Assembly: GCF_001659605.2 (NCBI RefSeq)
Contig: NC_035162.2
Location: forward strand, 8,699,248-8,763,247
DNA length: 64,000 nucleotides
Direction of reading: 5' to 3'
Source: Manihot esculenta
Taxonomy: Eukaryota > Streptophyta > Magnoliopsida > Malpighiales > Euphorbiaceae
The notes beneath the pieces were generated by a model. That model was not told where the DNA came from. It saw only the letters and a program-made list of their open reading frames with translations, and searched no databases. Each line of letters begins with the position of its first letter. The stretch's first letter is position 1. The position numbers were made by a program, and so were the translations under genes. Of the stretch, positions 1 through 12,761 are shown piece by piece.

Positions 1-2661
1 TGAGAGGTTTACTACAAGCTGCAGAGGAGAAAAAGCAAGCTTCATTGGCTGAGCTCTCTGCTAAACATCAGAAGGTATTCTGTTTTAGAGGCTTGCTCCC
101 TTCAATATAGAGCTTTGCTTTCTGCATCTGCAAGTTAGGTGCCTGAAGTTTGTTTTATTTCTTTCCCTAGAATATAGAGAACTTGGAAGGCCAACTTGCT
201 GATGCTTTAGTTGATCGGGTTAAGGCTACTGAAACTATATCTTCACTGCAGGTGAGACTCATTTTACCATCATTAACTCCATTTCTAGGACTTAAATCAA
301 AGCATACATTCTTCTCTCACTCAAATCTATTTAATTTGAACTGCTATGCTTAACATGTAGTGCACAAAAACTATTGAAGATAACATCCTGATCTAACTTT
401 AAATATCTTAAGGGGCATTACTTTTAGCAAGATGCTCTGTTTGATTCTTGAGAAGTTTTCCAGGAGTGAGTTTGACTCTGCACTGATATTCTTTTGCAGG
501 TGCTTATTGCCGAGAAAGAGACTAGAATTGCAGAGATGGATGCTGCTTCAAGTGGTGAAGCAGCTCGGCTTAGAGCTGCTTTGGAAAGTTTAAAAGGAGA
601 GCTTGCCCACCAAAAACAGGAGCACGTATGGGTTAAATATTTAGACTGAATAATTGAGTACCTTCATGGAGTAATATGGTCCATGAAATTTTTGATCCTC
701 TAATAAATTTACTGTAAGCTGTTTGTATTGTGAATTTTCAAAAATTTTCCCAAGTCCTGGTGACTTGTGAAATTGTTTTCTTGCCCTGAGTTAATTCTAG
801 TTCTTTCATTCTGGGTCTGTTCTTGTATTGCTCCTGTGCTTCTTAGAGATTATGCCAGTGAAGTGACCAGCTTAAATTGTCATTGGAGCTTGGGCTCGTG
901 GTGAGAACTGAGAACATTAGCGGGCATAGCTAATCTTAATTGGACCACCTATCACATCACGGATATGTTCCAGGCTCAAATCGTGTAATAACAATCTTTA
1001 TCTGGAAGAAAATAAAATCATTTTAACTCGTTAGAAATGATTCTTTTGTCTTAAGATATCTTCCGTTCTTTCTTGTCAAAGTCATTATTATGCTTTTTCT
1101 TTTTGTTATTCCTTCAGAATACCATTTGTTCTTTCTTGTTAATTTGTTGTCACATGATGTGCGTACATCACCCTTTTTTTTCTTTTGTACATTAGCTAGC
1201 TTTTGTGCATATATTTTGGATTTTATTCCCATAAAGGGTGTTTGTGGTTACAGGAGAAGGAAAAAGAGAGCTTGGAAGCTGCCTCCAATACACTCAAAAT
1301 GAAACTTGAAATTGCTGGGAGTAACTGCATACGTGCTGAAATTGAAGCAGCTAAAATAAGAAGTATGTAGGCACTCTTTAGTTAATGTTCTTTCACCTTT
1401 TATGCTGATTAATTTATGCTGATTAATTGTGTATTCGTTGTTTCAATTTTGGTTAGGTGAGCTGGAATTAAAAGTATACGTACAAAAGCAGATGCTAAAC
1501 AAAAAGGATGGTGAACTGTTGGCTGCCCAAGAGGAGGTATCATGTTGTTTTCCCCTAATTCCATGTTGGCATGAGCTACGAATTTTACCATTTGACTTTA
1601 CAGATAGGGTGTTTTATCTTCAAAGCTTCCAGAGAATGTGGAGAAAAGCTCATTGTGAGGCCAAATTGGTCCTTTCACCTTAAACCACACTACACATCCA
1701 AAGAGAAAATAACTATAAATCATTTGAGCTAGAGAATTACAGACTTCATATCTTTGTGGGCAATGGAAAAAATAAACTAAAACATGAAGAGGCTGTAAAT
1801 TATTTGGGGATGGGGGGGCGCCTTGTACATAAGACTTACTTTGCCATGGCTGAAACTAGTTGTAATTTAGCATACTTGCTTAGGTACTTGTGAAAGTACA
1901 ATTTAATGTAGTCTCATTTGGCACTTTACAAAATAGAGATGGTAATTTAGCTTTTGCTGCTTTCTTTTTCTTCTTTCTTTCTTTTGAGAGTGCTGGAAGG
2001 GTGCATTAATGAATGTTTATTAGAATTCTGATAGCCTGAATTTACTTTTCTGGAATTGATATAGAAATTTTTGTAGACAACCTTTTTATGTACGTTCATT
2101 TATTGAATTGTCATCAGCAAAACCTCAGGGTGGTTAATGACATCAGCCAGCCATGGAAACTATCACATTAGTGACAATTAATTTGCTTATTATCTCTTAA
2201 TAGGAAGAGGTATTAGTTTAAATTTCTCTGTTCCTGCTTTGATAAAATTCTCTTATCAATTTATGTATTGCAGATCAACCGCCTTGAAAGTGAATTTTCC
2301 TCATATAAGGTTCGTGCTCATGCACTACTTCAGAGAAAGGAGGTTGAGCTAGCTGCAGCTCAGGACTCTGAACAACTTAAAGCTTTGGAGGAAGCTATAA
2401 AAGTACATGCCCATGTTTCCTTAAATTTGTACCAAGTGTCAGCTTATGTATAAGGTTTACTTTGTTTATGGCAATTCTTCCATTTTATAGGAGGCAGAAA
2501 GAGAATTGTCGTTGATATCTTCAGAAAGGGATGAGGCTCTCCAGGATCTTCAGGATGCATTGGCTAATTATGACAAAGAACTTGCTGAAAGGTAACTCAT
2601 TTGCTCAAAATTTTTGTGATGGCCTATCTTTATTCAAATCCCTCTTTCTGTGAATGCCTGC

Positions 2662-2699
<38 letters not shown>

Positions 2700-5600
2700 G
2701 GATGTGTGCAAAATTTCTAGAAATAAGATATGAGTATGTATTTCACATTATGAGAAACCAAATGGAACCAACATGTAGAGACCAATTGAACTGAACCAGA
2801 GCAAAACATATCAGTTTAGTTTAGCCGATTGGTGCACATTAATAAGCACAACATAAGAACCATTTTTAAGAAAAAAAAAGGAAATGAGCCATTATGTTAA
2901 AATCACGCTTGCTTTTTGTTTAACAGCATTAAAATAGATCTTATTCAAATAATTTGGGGTTTTTAAGAGATGTTTCTGATGGACTGAACACTGAGCAGCC
3001 ACATCCTCCTTGCTTACAGTGAATTCACAAATCCTACCCTTCAGAAAAATGAAAGGCAAGAAAGGCACTTCAATAGGTGGTTTTCTTTCAAAGTGTGCTT
3101 CCTTTAATTCCATTTTTGTTTATGGATAATATGAAGGAGAGATTTCTTCTTGGAAAGTGGGTTTAATAAGTTCTGAAAAAGGGAGGAGTAAGTGGTCGCC
3201 ATTTGCTTATTCTCTGTGATATTGCTGGATATGTGGTTTTAAGCTTTGCATCAGTGTATTGGTTGCTTTTGAGGATGTTCAAAGTGTTTCTTGAAGGGTG
3301 GTATTGTCGAGCATTCTTAAAGAGGGGGAGAAAATCTAGAAGTTTAGCCTATGCTCTTCCAAACCTTGCCGCAATTGAGTCCAATTTAAAAGGTTGTGTG
3401 TATTAGTGACAAAATTAAAAGAACTGGCCATAGTTACAAATTCTGACCAAAGATTTGGATTTCTCTGGTCATCAACTCTTGTTTATGTCATCCAGGCTTT
3501 CTCTTATTTGTTTCCTCACCCTTTTGTCTATTGATTCATTCATATTTCTCACTGTGGTTATTATTATGTTTATACATGTGCTTTAATAGTTCTCTCTAGT
3601 TAGCAATACTGTATTACAGCGGTTCTCAAAGGATACTGTTGTTCAACATTCCTTCTACTCTCAGATATTGAAAATTTTGGTAGTGCAAAGCATCTATTGA
3701 AGTTTCAAATTTACTACCATTTCCAGAGATGCAGCTCTTAACAATTCCAAGCAGCAGATGAAAAGTATTGAAATAAAACTTGATTCAGCAAATTCTCGCT
3801 ACCAATTTGAGAAAGAAGCATGGGAGACAAACCTTCAAAATTTGGAAGAATCATGGCGATGTAATAGATATGCTTAGTTTAGTAGTATTTTTTTTATTAT
3901 TTTCTTCCTTTACCCTTCCTTTTCCTGAAATTATATATTGGTTGAGATTTGAATTAAGTTTAGAGTTGGTGACAAATTTACAGTGAGATATGAGGCATTG
4001 AAGGCAGAAAAGGAAGCAACTTCTGGGCAAGATATACAAAAAGAATTAGAAGAGTTGAAAGTACGCTATAAAAAGCTGAAGGTATCTTCCTGTTTTTCCT
4101 TTGTAGAGTTTGGCTTTAGATAAAGCAATCTACTTATGAATTAATTTAATTCTTAATGACAGGAAGAGCATGAGGCATTCCGTGATCTTGCTGATAGAAT
4201 GATCGGGGAGAAGGATAAAGAAATATCTAAACTTGTTGATGACAATAAGAATCTTCGTTATTCCCTGGAATCAAGGCCACAAGTATGTTTTTCTTCTTTT
4301 TCCATAATTTGTTAGAGCCAAGCCTATTACCTAAAATTTCCTCATGAAATAGTTTTGCATCTTTGTAATCCTTGGTCTAACCACATATTCCAGGATGATC
4401 AAAATGAAAATAATATCACAGGTATGGGGAGTGTCCTTTACCATTTGCCAACCAATATTAGTAAGCTAATGGTATAATCTTTATGGTCGACCAAATTTAT
4501 CCGTTATTGGTTGTCAATGTTATTATAACTTATCCTTTATTTGAACCAGTATTTTCAGCCTTGAAAAAACAGGATGCACCAAATTTAAGCACCTCTGCTG
4601 CAGAACAGCAAATTCTGGTAAAAACATACTCTCTTCTCATAATTATCATATGCTATAATCTTGCTGGGTATGGTATCAGGTAGACCTGGCCAAGGGGTGG
4701 TTAAAACCGGAACAGGTCAAAGCTGGATTTGAATTGGACAGTTTAGTTTCAGGCCATAATCAAATTATTTATCTACAAGAAATTTTAAAAATTGAAAAAA
4801 AGGTTAACTATTGGATTTGATCATACTGCAAGGGGAACATGTGGTTCTGGGTTTGGCCCCACTGAACCTTGAACAGGAACTGCCGGTTCCAATCTGTTGG
4901 CCACTCCTATTATCAGGATAACTAAAACCACCAAGCAGGAAAATTTTACTAGAAAGATGTATCAAATCGTGAGCTTGTCTCAACCATGTCTGAGGGACAA
5001 GTTTATATAGTTGTAACATATGTTGGCGTAATCCAATGTTATTTTTGTCATAATTCCAGTCCAGCAAATTTTGGTAGCAAGGATTCATATATTTCTCTAA
5101 AGTGAAATCTGATGTATGATATACTTCCGTAAATAATACTTGATATTTATTCAAAAAGCTGGACTGTTCTCGATGAAGATCAGCAAATCCCAGGGAACTC
5201 ATTCTCAAATTTTATCTGTGGGAGAAGATTTTCACTTCTCCCTTAATCTGCTCTTTCTCTATTTTTTTTCCCTGTTTTTAGTGATGTTTTAAATACAGGA
5301 ATGCGAAGAGTTTGTAAATGGCCATTTTATACTATGGCTTGAGCTAGGAAAGTGAGAGAGGCAAATATTGCTTTGTGATAGTCTTTTCTTAAATTTCAGC
5401 TTTTGGCAAGGCAACAAGCTCAGAGAGAGGAGGAATTGGCACAATCTCAGCGGCATATTTTGGCACTTCAAGTATATCATGTCTTATTTAGATTTTTATT
5501 TTATTACTTTCGTAAAGTACAGTTTCTGATAATTGTGTTTTAGGAGGAAATTGAGGAACTTCAACGGGAAAATCGTCTTCACGGCCAACAGGTATAGATG

Positions 5601-7136
5601 TCTGGATCCCTGATGCTCTCTGTTATCTGTCTTCTATTCTTCCTATAGATCCTGGAGGAGCCATGAAACCCTGTTGTCAAGAGATCTCTTTATGAGATGT
5701 GATGGTGTTGAGATGGATGAATATGGCCTTAGATAGAGTTTAAATGATAAATAAAATTTGGCAGCCTGCAGGAACAGGGAATGGAATATTTGTTGAATTT
5801 CTTCTAGGTTGGTTGTTTTAAAGTCTGAGTACATGTTGTGGATGGAAAACGCTTAGTTAACAAGCTAAACTCAACAACCGCCAATCGTTTTTTTTCCCTT
5901 GTTATTTATTATTTTGTAACAAGTTGATTTTACATGATGATGGAAAGATTTTAATGTAATGAGCCCAGGAAGCTATGTTGAAGGCTGAGCTACGCAACTT
6001 GGAAAGATCACAGAAAAGAGAGGGGGTAGATTTGACATATCTGAAAAATGTCATATTGAAGCTACTTGAAACAGGTACCCATGTTGGCAGATCAATCACA
6101 AAAAGAGAGCTTTTTTTTCCCCTTTCGTTGATTGAAGTATTAAGGTACAAGGGATGTTCCAAACTCGATGATTTTGATTACCCTGTTGAATTTTCACTGA
6201 ACAGGTGAAGTGGAGGTACTATTGCCTGTTGTTGCAATGCTTCTGCAATTCAGTCCTGAAGAGGTGAAATCTTGCTTTGTTTCGTAGTTCTGTGATTGGT
6301 CTTACTGGATCAATGATTATATTACTGTACATGGCAAGTTCTAAAATGTGGAGAACGGATTTCTCCTCTCTCCTCATTTGGCATATAAATTTTTTGAAGA
6401 AGGGGAGGGAGTGTAGTCATTCTCCTTCTATAAGTTGAAATTGATTACATCCTAGGGTGTAAAGAATTTGAATTCCTGGAGAGAAAAAGTTCTTAAATTG
6501 TCCCATCATTTTAACGTCATTTTTTAAAGAAAAAAATAATATGATTCCTTTGTCATTAATGGGTTTTTAGTCTTTACAATTGAAATTCTCCCTTCTCGCC
6601 ATCTCTTCTCCATCATTCAAATATGATAAAGACATTTTTCCTTCGCTCCCCTTACCAAATAATTTTTAATTTGCCAAATACAGTAAGTTGAATAATCTCT
6701 CGTTCCCTCCCTTTGAAAATGTTCCCATAGACATGCCTAGTATGAATGATCAATGGAATTGCTCATAGGAATTGCCTTAAATTAAATCCCATTTTCTTTG
6801 GGATCTTTGTGTGTGCTTGTGTTTTGGGAAGCATGTGTATTGTGTAGTAGATGCACAAGACTGCAATGCCATTTCATGACCATTCCAAGGTCATTGCTCT
6901 TATAGTGTTCTCCATTTCAGGGCTGTCAATCGCTATAGTAGCATATGCCGCGCTTCATTTCCAAGTACTGAATTGTCAAGTTCTTATTTTTTTCCTATTC
7001 TTTTTCCTCTTTATTATGAAAGCAGGTGCTGAAATGTCAAGAGGCATACAATGCATCTGATGCTGCTCCACCGAGTCCTTCAAGTGATTCTTCTGGATCC
7101 ACACTCTCTCTTTTCTCAAGATTCTCATTTTCATAA
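1..7136 (+). CDS. GRIP: GRIP-domain golgin, 3' part (5' end outside window)
   Basis: This is a trans-Golgi coiled-coil tether; in plants the C-terminal GRIP domain binds ARL1 GTPase at the Golgi. I place exons at 1-74, 171-251, 500-625, 1254-1362, 1457-1536, 2274-2402, 2491-2591, 3727-3860, 3984-4081, 4163-4282, 4394-4421, 4559-4617, 5400-5471, 5544-5591, 5969-6074, 6205-6263 and 7026-7136. Phases agree throughout and give about 510 visible residues. Most are Glu/Lys/Gln/Leu-rich heptad coiled coil with no membrane segment. The last three exons encode the GRIP domain, including YLKNVILKLLE and LLPVVAMLLQFSPEEV, followed by KCQEAYNAS and a Ser-rich tail ending SLFSRFSFS. The Arabidopsis protein is near 790 residues, so roughly the N-terminal third is missing at the window edge. 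Intron 7 holds a (CT)n run and intron 12 a MITE-like insert. The identity is strong; small exons such as 4394-4421 are less sure. Confidence 0.9.
2668..2697. repeat. (CT)n microsatellite
   Basis: About 14 uninterrupted CT dinucleotides lie in intron 7 of the GRIP gene. This is ordinary intronic simple sequence. Confidence 0.9.
4681..4909. mobile_element. hAT-like MITE in GRIP intron 12
   Basis: The 229-bp element begins TAGACCTGGCCAAG and ends TTGGCCACTCCTA, so its ends are imperfect inverted repeats built on the TAGG.GTGGCCAA pattern common to small nonautonomous hAT elements of plants. Inside, AACCGGAAC near the left end is answered by GGTTCC near the right. It is flanked by GTATCAGG (4673-4680) and TTATCAGG (4910-4917), an 8-bp target-site duplication with one mismatch, the length expected for hAT. 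It has no coding capacity. The family assignment is by pattern only. Confidence 0.55.
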
Positions 7137-8609
7137 CACCAGAAGGGGACATCCTAGAGAATTCTTTTGTTGCAGAACCGCTGCAACTGCTATGCAGCCA
7201 CCGCAGTGTTGGGTGCTTGTGAGCAGATTCATAGCATAGGTGTCATCACAGTATGCATTATTTTGTTAAAATCGCGAGAATGGTTATGATAACCATGGAA
7301 AGGAAGAACATCTTAGCAGCATTCAGTTCACGAAGCCCTTTTCATCTGAATGTTTATTTCCATTTTTGGTTTTTGAGAGCACATTGTATAGGTGAGAAAG
7401 AAAAGGTTGTTGATAAACTAATATTCCATAACATTCATTCAGAAACCAAAGAAGTACCTCAATTGTTCTAAATTTGAAGACCTTGTCACTGCAAATGGAA
7501 TTAGTGGATCTGGAATGAGTGGTCACTTTGTCAAGAGAGTTAAATAACAAGCCTGTTTAACTGGCATCGCTCTCTTGTATTCATCCTTCTCAACAGTGTT
7601 AGCTGCCACAGTAATTATTGTAATTATTCAAATGCGTGCTCTGGATAAACGAACTAATTGAGATTTTGATTAAGGAGATCAATTCAAGGCCGTAAACAAT
7701 CCCTTGCAGCCGAAATAGTGTTCTCAACTACTGATGCCTCGCTGACACTTGGTTTAGCTGCTATATGAGGATGCGTTCAAATTAATTAATGGCCGTCCAT
7801 TGTTTTCATGGGAAGCCAACAAGTCATTTTCCATTTCTTTTATTTTCTTTTCATTTCTCCTCATCATTTTCTTTTTTTTTTTGTTTCAAGGGGCGAGTAG
7901 ACAAGTCGATTGTTTTTTTTTTTTATAACCAACGCATATAACATATTGCATTTTAATATCAATGAATTGATAAAGAAATTAGAATAAATCAAATCAAAAT
8001 ATTCAATCAAATCAATTAAAATCGAAAGAAAAAAGGTAAGACATATTCAAATATCATTGCCTCACCGATTATAATGTTTTTATTGTTGAGGATATCGACT
8101 ATACTGTCTTTATTTACCAACTACATTGTTTTGTAGAAAATACCGACTACAATATCTTTATTGACATATTCGAGGATATTTAGCTAAAAAATAAATTGAA
8201 AGATTAAGTAATAAATATTTATTCAAAAATAAAATATAAAAAAAAAAGAAAAAATATATACAGACAAACAATTAATCTGAATAAAGTCATGGGAAAGAAA
8301 ATAAAAAATGACCATCCAATCAGTCATACGAGTGGCGGACATAACAAAGTTCAACCATTCATAATATACGGGTACAGTACTTGCTGGATATAACGATGCG
8401 ACCCCTAGATACAAATCACCAAATCCTTCCCGACTACCAATTGGAGCCCTCAATGATCCTAAATTTATCAAATAACAAAACCTGCAAGATATTGTAAAAC
8501 AAAAATAAACAACTCAAAGTAAAACACAATTACTACAGCACCGGCAAAAAAGAAATATGAAGCCATGATTCCTTGAAAAAACAAAACAAAAACAACTATT
8601 CCCTATTGT

Positions 8610-8960
8610 CACAGGTTTTAAGTCAAAACAGACGCAGCGGAACAATCACTTAGAAAACCTGCTAGGCAACCAAGAAATCCCACGACTCAGCCACTCCCTC
8701 TCACAAAGTGAGGTTCGAAAGTCACAAAATCTCAACTAACAAAGTGCAAGACAACAGTGTTTACAGAAAATAACTTTCCCAACCTTTCATTCACTAAAAG
8801 GAAAAATACAAGAGACACCTCTCACAGAACTTCTCCCAAAATGTTCTAGCAGTGCTCTCTTTTTAGCTCTCTCTAGCCAGCCCCCACATATTTACATATG
8901 TACGAGTATATATAGGATACAGCAATAGTCTACAAGAAGTTGTGGTTGACACCCCCAACC
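8610..8960 (-). mobile_element. LTR-retrotransposon remnant (LTR-like segment)
   Basis: Read on the minus strand, this segment has the order of an LTR. A TATATATACTCG box near 8905-8915 is followed by a leader with AGAG-rich sequence, an A/T-rich poly(A)-signal-like part (near 8800) and then TTCCGCTGCGTCTG, a tail often seen just before retroelement primer-binding sites. No primer-binding site, gag or pol follows, and no second LTR was found. It would be a solo or truncated LTR. An unrelated promoter-like sequence remains possible. Confidence 0.3.
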
Positions 8961-8978
8961 ACTAAGGAGAAAAATCCG

Positions 8979-9152
8979 CCCACTACTCATCATGGAAGTT
9001 ATATAACTACGACTACTCATCATGGAAGTTATATAACCGCCCACTACTGATCATGGGAGTTATAACTACCCACTTCCCATTATGGGAGTTATAACTACCC
9101 ACTATCCCTCATGGGAGAACATGCCCACTACTCATCATGGGAGAACATGCGC
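8979..9152. repeat. Minisatellite, about six units of 26-34 bp
   Basis: The units follow the pattern CCCACTACTCATCATGGGAG plus a variable tail. The first two end GAAGTTATATAAC, the middle two GGAGTTATAACTA and the last two GGAGAACATG. The stepwise change from end to end suggests growth by slippage or unequal exchange. It lies directly beside the LTR-like segment and may be part of it. Confidence 0.85.
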
Positions 9153-10993
9153 CACTCCAATATCACTTTTCCACGTTTGTAGGTCACTCCTTTGCATTCA
9201 GCAACTTCCAATCCCTATTGTAGCAGCATCCCAATGTGACGGACCGAACTGACACCCGAAGTCCAGCCCTTGCACCCAATAGTCCTTCAGCCTGCCCAAA
9301 CACACAGCCTTGCCAATCGAGTGCAGCCCTGCACACTCCCAGCTGTGGTGAAATCAAGGCCCAACTTCACCCCAACTCAGGCCAAGGGTCTAACACCTAT
9401 CCAATGCAGGGAACACTCACCGCAATTAACGACAAAGAAACCACTGAAGAGAACCGCCCTAACCACAGTCACTTATTTTCTTAAGGTTTTGGGTAGGTGG
9501 TGTTAATTAAGGTTTTGGCACTGCGCTGAGCAAGCTCCATCCCCATAGGTAGTATAAATCGGTTTAAATCAATTTAAAAAAAAAAAAAAGATAATTACCA
9601 TAAATTAATGAATTTTTAGTAAAATTAGGAGCTTATTTTTATTTTAAAATTATCTTATTAAAATGTTTTCATTTTTATAAAATTAAGTTTTTAAATTTTT
9701 AAAAAAATATTAATTTTAAATATTTATATTATTTAATCACCGCTAATTTTAAATACAGTCATCATTTAGCCCTGTAATTTTAAATATATATTTATAATAT
9801 TTAGTTTATTTGACCATAATAAAACAAGTTAAATAACAGTGTGTTTGTGAGGAATACTACGCAATTTTATTTCATAAAATATAAAATCTTTTAATTGAGT
9901 AATTTTGATATTGATATGAATTAATAAATTTTCTAAAATTCCAGCTGATAATTTTTAAAAATTCTGATCTAAACTTATAATTTTATCAAATTAATTCCTA
10001 AACCAATAAAATTACCAGAATTGCAATTTGCAGCATCTGAAATATGACTGATGAAGTGGAGAAATATTAGTAGAAGAAGAAAAGGAAGGCTAAGGCTCCT
10101 CCAGTCTGATCAGAAAAATCTCTTGTTTCTGTTATATGTGTGCGCGCACGTGCCCGTGCAAGAGCTACAAGGCCTGCAATATGAGAGAGAGAGGAGCAAG
10201 AACCAAGTAAAGCTCGAAGAGAAATTTTAACAAACAGGTGGAGGCAATAAAATATGCTCTGTGAATACGTGCAAACAGCTCAATGTTGTAAAGATTAAGC
10301 ACAACAAACAAAAAGGATTACAAAAATTAAAACCTATTAACCAAGACCAACTTTCTACTTGAATCTCCTTATAAACCACAATTCCAAAAAAAAAATTATT
10401 GAATTTCGCTGCATCCGAAATTTGCCTCGTCTGAGCACAATACATGCCTGGGGGCCGGAAACAGAAAGCTGCTGCTCCGAAGTGATCTATTTTCTCTTTG
10501 GCACAAAGCCAATTGGCTTTTCAATACTGTTTCTGCCGGTCGCGTTAAAAGGTAACTGTGATTTTCTTATGATTAGATCAATTGAGTCCAGTTATTATTA
10601 TTTGTTTTAAATAAATAAATGAATTTATTTTGATATGTATTCTACTTTTATCCTACTCGCAGATGCAGACCGCAGTCGCATGGAAAACCAGTTGCAAACA
10701 GCCAAGAAATACCCCCCGTGTAAACCGTTTCATTTCCCATTCACTACAAATCTGGTGTACACCTTTTTCAGATTTCCTTTGTCACTTGGTCCTCAGTAGC
10801 AGTCTTATCACACAGCTCAATTTCTGTCCCTCCCAGAATGCTGTCAACTAAAGATACCCATTTTAACTTTCACTGAAATCAAATTGAACATAAGCAAAAA
10901 AGACAATCCAAAAACATTACACATCTCTAATTCATAAGATCAATTCCTAGCCTCACTAGAAAGAGAAATTGCACACTGAAATCAATCACTGCT

Positions 10994-12268
10994 TCAAGCA
11001 TGTTTTGCCTGGAAATCTTTCATGAAAGCAACCAACTTTTCCACTCCAGCTAGTGGCATTGCATTGTAAATGCTAGCTCGCATGCCTCCCACTGACCTGT
11101 GCCCTTTAAGTTGAACCATTTTCTCTTTAGCAGCTTCTTTGATAAACTCGGCTTCTAAATCAGACTTTTCAAGTGTAAATGGCACATTCATCAATGACCT
11201 TACAGATTTTTCAACTGGGCACCTGTAGAACCCATTGCTCTCATCAATGGCATTGTAAATCAATTCTGCTTTCTTCTTGTTCTTCTTTTCAACCTCTGTT
11301 AATCCACCCTGTGCCAAAAGATCCTCGAACACTAAACCACACATGTAAATACCATAACATGGAGGGGTGTTGTAGAGTGAATTGTTCTCTGCATGGATCT
11401 TGTAGTCCAGCATCACAGGAGTTATCTCCTGAGCATTTCCAATCAGATCTTTCTTGATTATCACAATTGTAACCCCAGATGGCCCTACATTCTTCTGAGC
11501 TCCAGCGTAGATCAAACCGAACTTCGAAACATCCACAGGCTTTGAACAGAAATTTGAAGACATGTCAGCCACCAAAATCCCATTTTTGGGAGTTGGGTAA
11601 TCATTGAACTCTACTCCATGAATGGTCTCGTTAGTGCAAATATGCAAATATTTGGCATCTGGGTTTTGCTCTAAACTTTCAAAAGCTGGAATATTTGTAT
11701 ACTTTTCAGATTTCCCAGACCAAATCACCTTAGGCATGCAAAACTTCTGTGCCTCCTTGAAAGCCTTATCGCCCCACGATCCAGTAACCACATAATCAAC
11801 CGGGTCGTCGGGCTTGCAAAGATTCAAAGGAATCATGGCGAACTGGGTGGTTGCGCCGCCCTGGAGAAACAGAACGGCGTAATCTTCCGGGATATCCAAG
11901 AGAGCTCGGAGATCAGCCTCAGCCTTTTGAATAATAGAGAGAAATTCTTTCCCTCTATGGCTCATCTCCATTACGCTCATGCCAGATCCACGCCAGTTGT
12001 AGAGCTCCGCCTGGGCCTTCTTGAGGACGTTGGCAGGTAAAGTTGCTGGCCCGGCGGCGAAATTAAAGACACGTTCTTCGGGATCTTGGGTTGCAGGGAT
12101 AGGCGAGACTGGAGCTGTTGATGTGGCTGCACATCTGATTGAACTGGGCTTATTTTGGGTGGCGAAATTAGAGAAGGTAGTGGTGTAGGAATTGGGTTTA
12201 AGGAGGTGGTGACGATTAGGATTTTGGAGGAGTAGAGAGTTTGGGGATGAAGTAAGTTTCGACGCCAT
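10994..12268 (-). CDS. PSAT1: Phosphoserine aminotransferase, chloroplastic
   Basis: This PLP enzyme converts 3-phosphohydroxypyruvate and glutamate to 3-phosphoserine and 2-oxoglutarate, the second step of the plastid phosphorylated serine pathway. The single exon encodes 424 residues, close to the roughly 430 of the Arabidopsis enzyme. Residues 1 to about 60 are Ser/Thr/Asn-rich with few acids, a typical transit peptide. The mature part starts near [13 protein letters not shown] (66-78), the N-terminal hallmark of SerC. The PLP lysine is K259 in [14 protein letters not shown], and [13 protein letters not shown] and [14 protein letters not shown] are also family motifs. The start is supported by the transit peptide and by a TATA box about 120 bases upstream. 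The gene is intronless, and the cyclin gene lies 0.9 kb upstream on the same strand. Confidence 0.97.
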   Translation of the reverse strand: MASKLTSSPNSLLLQNPNRHHLLKPNSYTTTFSNFATQNKPSSIRCAATSTAPVSPIPATQDPEERVFNFAAGPATLPANVLKKAQAELYNWRGSGMSVMEMSHRGKEFLSIIQKAEADLRALLDIPEDYAVLFLQGGATTQFAMIPLNLCKPDDPVDYVVTGSWGDKAFKEAQKFCMPKVIWSGKSEKYTNIPAFESLEQNPDAKYLHICTNETIHGVEFNDYPTPKNGILVADMSSNFCSKPVDVSKFGLIYAGAQKNVGPSGVTIVIIKKDLIGNAQEITPVMLDYKIHAENNSLYNTPPCYGIYMCGLVFEDLLAQGGLTEVEKKNKKKAELIYNAIDESNGFYRCPVEKSVRSLMNVPFTLEKSDLEAEFIKEAAKEKMVQLKGHRSVGGMRASIYNAMPLAGVEKLVAFMKDFQAKHA

Positions 12269-12385
12269 GGTGGTTGAGATTTAAAGGAGACGAGACGAAT
12301 AAGAAGGAAAACAGAGAGACTGCTTTTCAGAGCACAAAGAGTGTTCTGTTTCCGAGCGACGAAAAAGAGCGGAATTTTTGCGAGG

Positions 12386-12393
12386 TATATATA
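12386..12393 (-). promoter_or_regulatory. TATA box of PSAT gene
   Basis: The minus strand reads CCTATATATACC here, 118 bases upstream of the PSAT start codon. This would give a 5' leader of about 85-90 bases. Confidence 0.6.
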
Positions 12394-12730
12394 GGGGAAA
12401 ATGAATGTAATTAATACGTAAACGATATTGAATAGTCACGCAAGTTGGCTCAAGGGGGTTGGTGGAAAGGTGCAGAGCCAAACGGTGTCGTTTAGTCTCA
12501 ATAGTTTTCTTACTTTCCTTGCACTCCAAACATACCAAATTTCAATTTGGCAAGTGGTTGGTTTTCTTTTGGGCAGGGAGCGAAGGCAAATACTGATTGG
12601 AGAGATCAGTGATTAGGAAGAAAATTGCAAATCGTCAACAACTTTCCTCAGGATTTTGACAAGTGCAATTTATGGATATACTTGTAATCAGGAAAGTGTT
12701 ATTTCAATCGTTAATGATGGGGACAGTTTG

Positions 12731-12761
12731 AGTTGCACAATCAATGTTGGATTGTGCAACT
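12731..12761. repeat. Perfect 12-bp inverted repeat with 7-base loop
   Basis: AGTTGCACAATC is followed by a 7-base spacer and then GATTGTGCAACT. It lies between the 3' end of the cyclin gene and the PSAT promoter. It could fold in RNA or be a palindromic protein site; no function is shown. Confidence 0.8.

Larger units (their letters stand above)
7137..10993. other. Intergenic region between GRIP and PSAT
   Basis: The GRIP 3' UTR probably occupies the first 400-500 bases. The rest is AT-rich DNA holding an LTR-like remnant (about 8610-8960) and a minisatellite (8979-9152). The PSAT 3' UTR probably lies within the last 300 bases. A minus-strand ORF at 8223-8471 (82 codons) has non-random-looking composition at its start, but I do not recognise it and saw no supporting exons. 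No other gene is supported. Confidence 0.6.
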
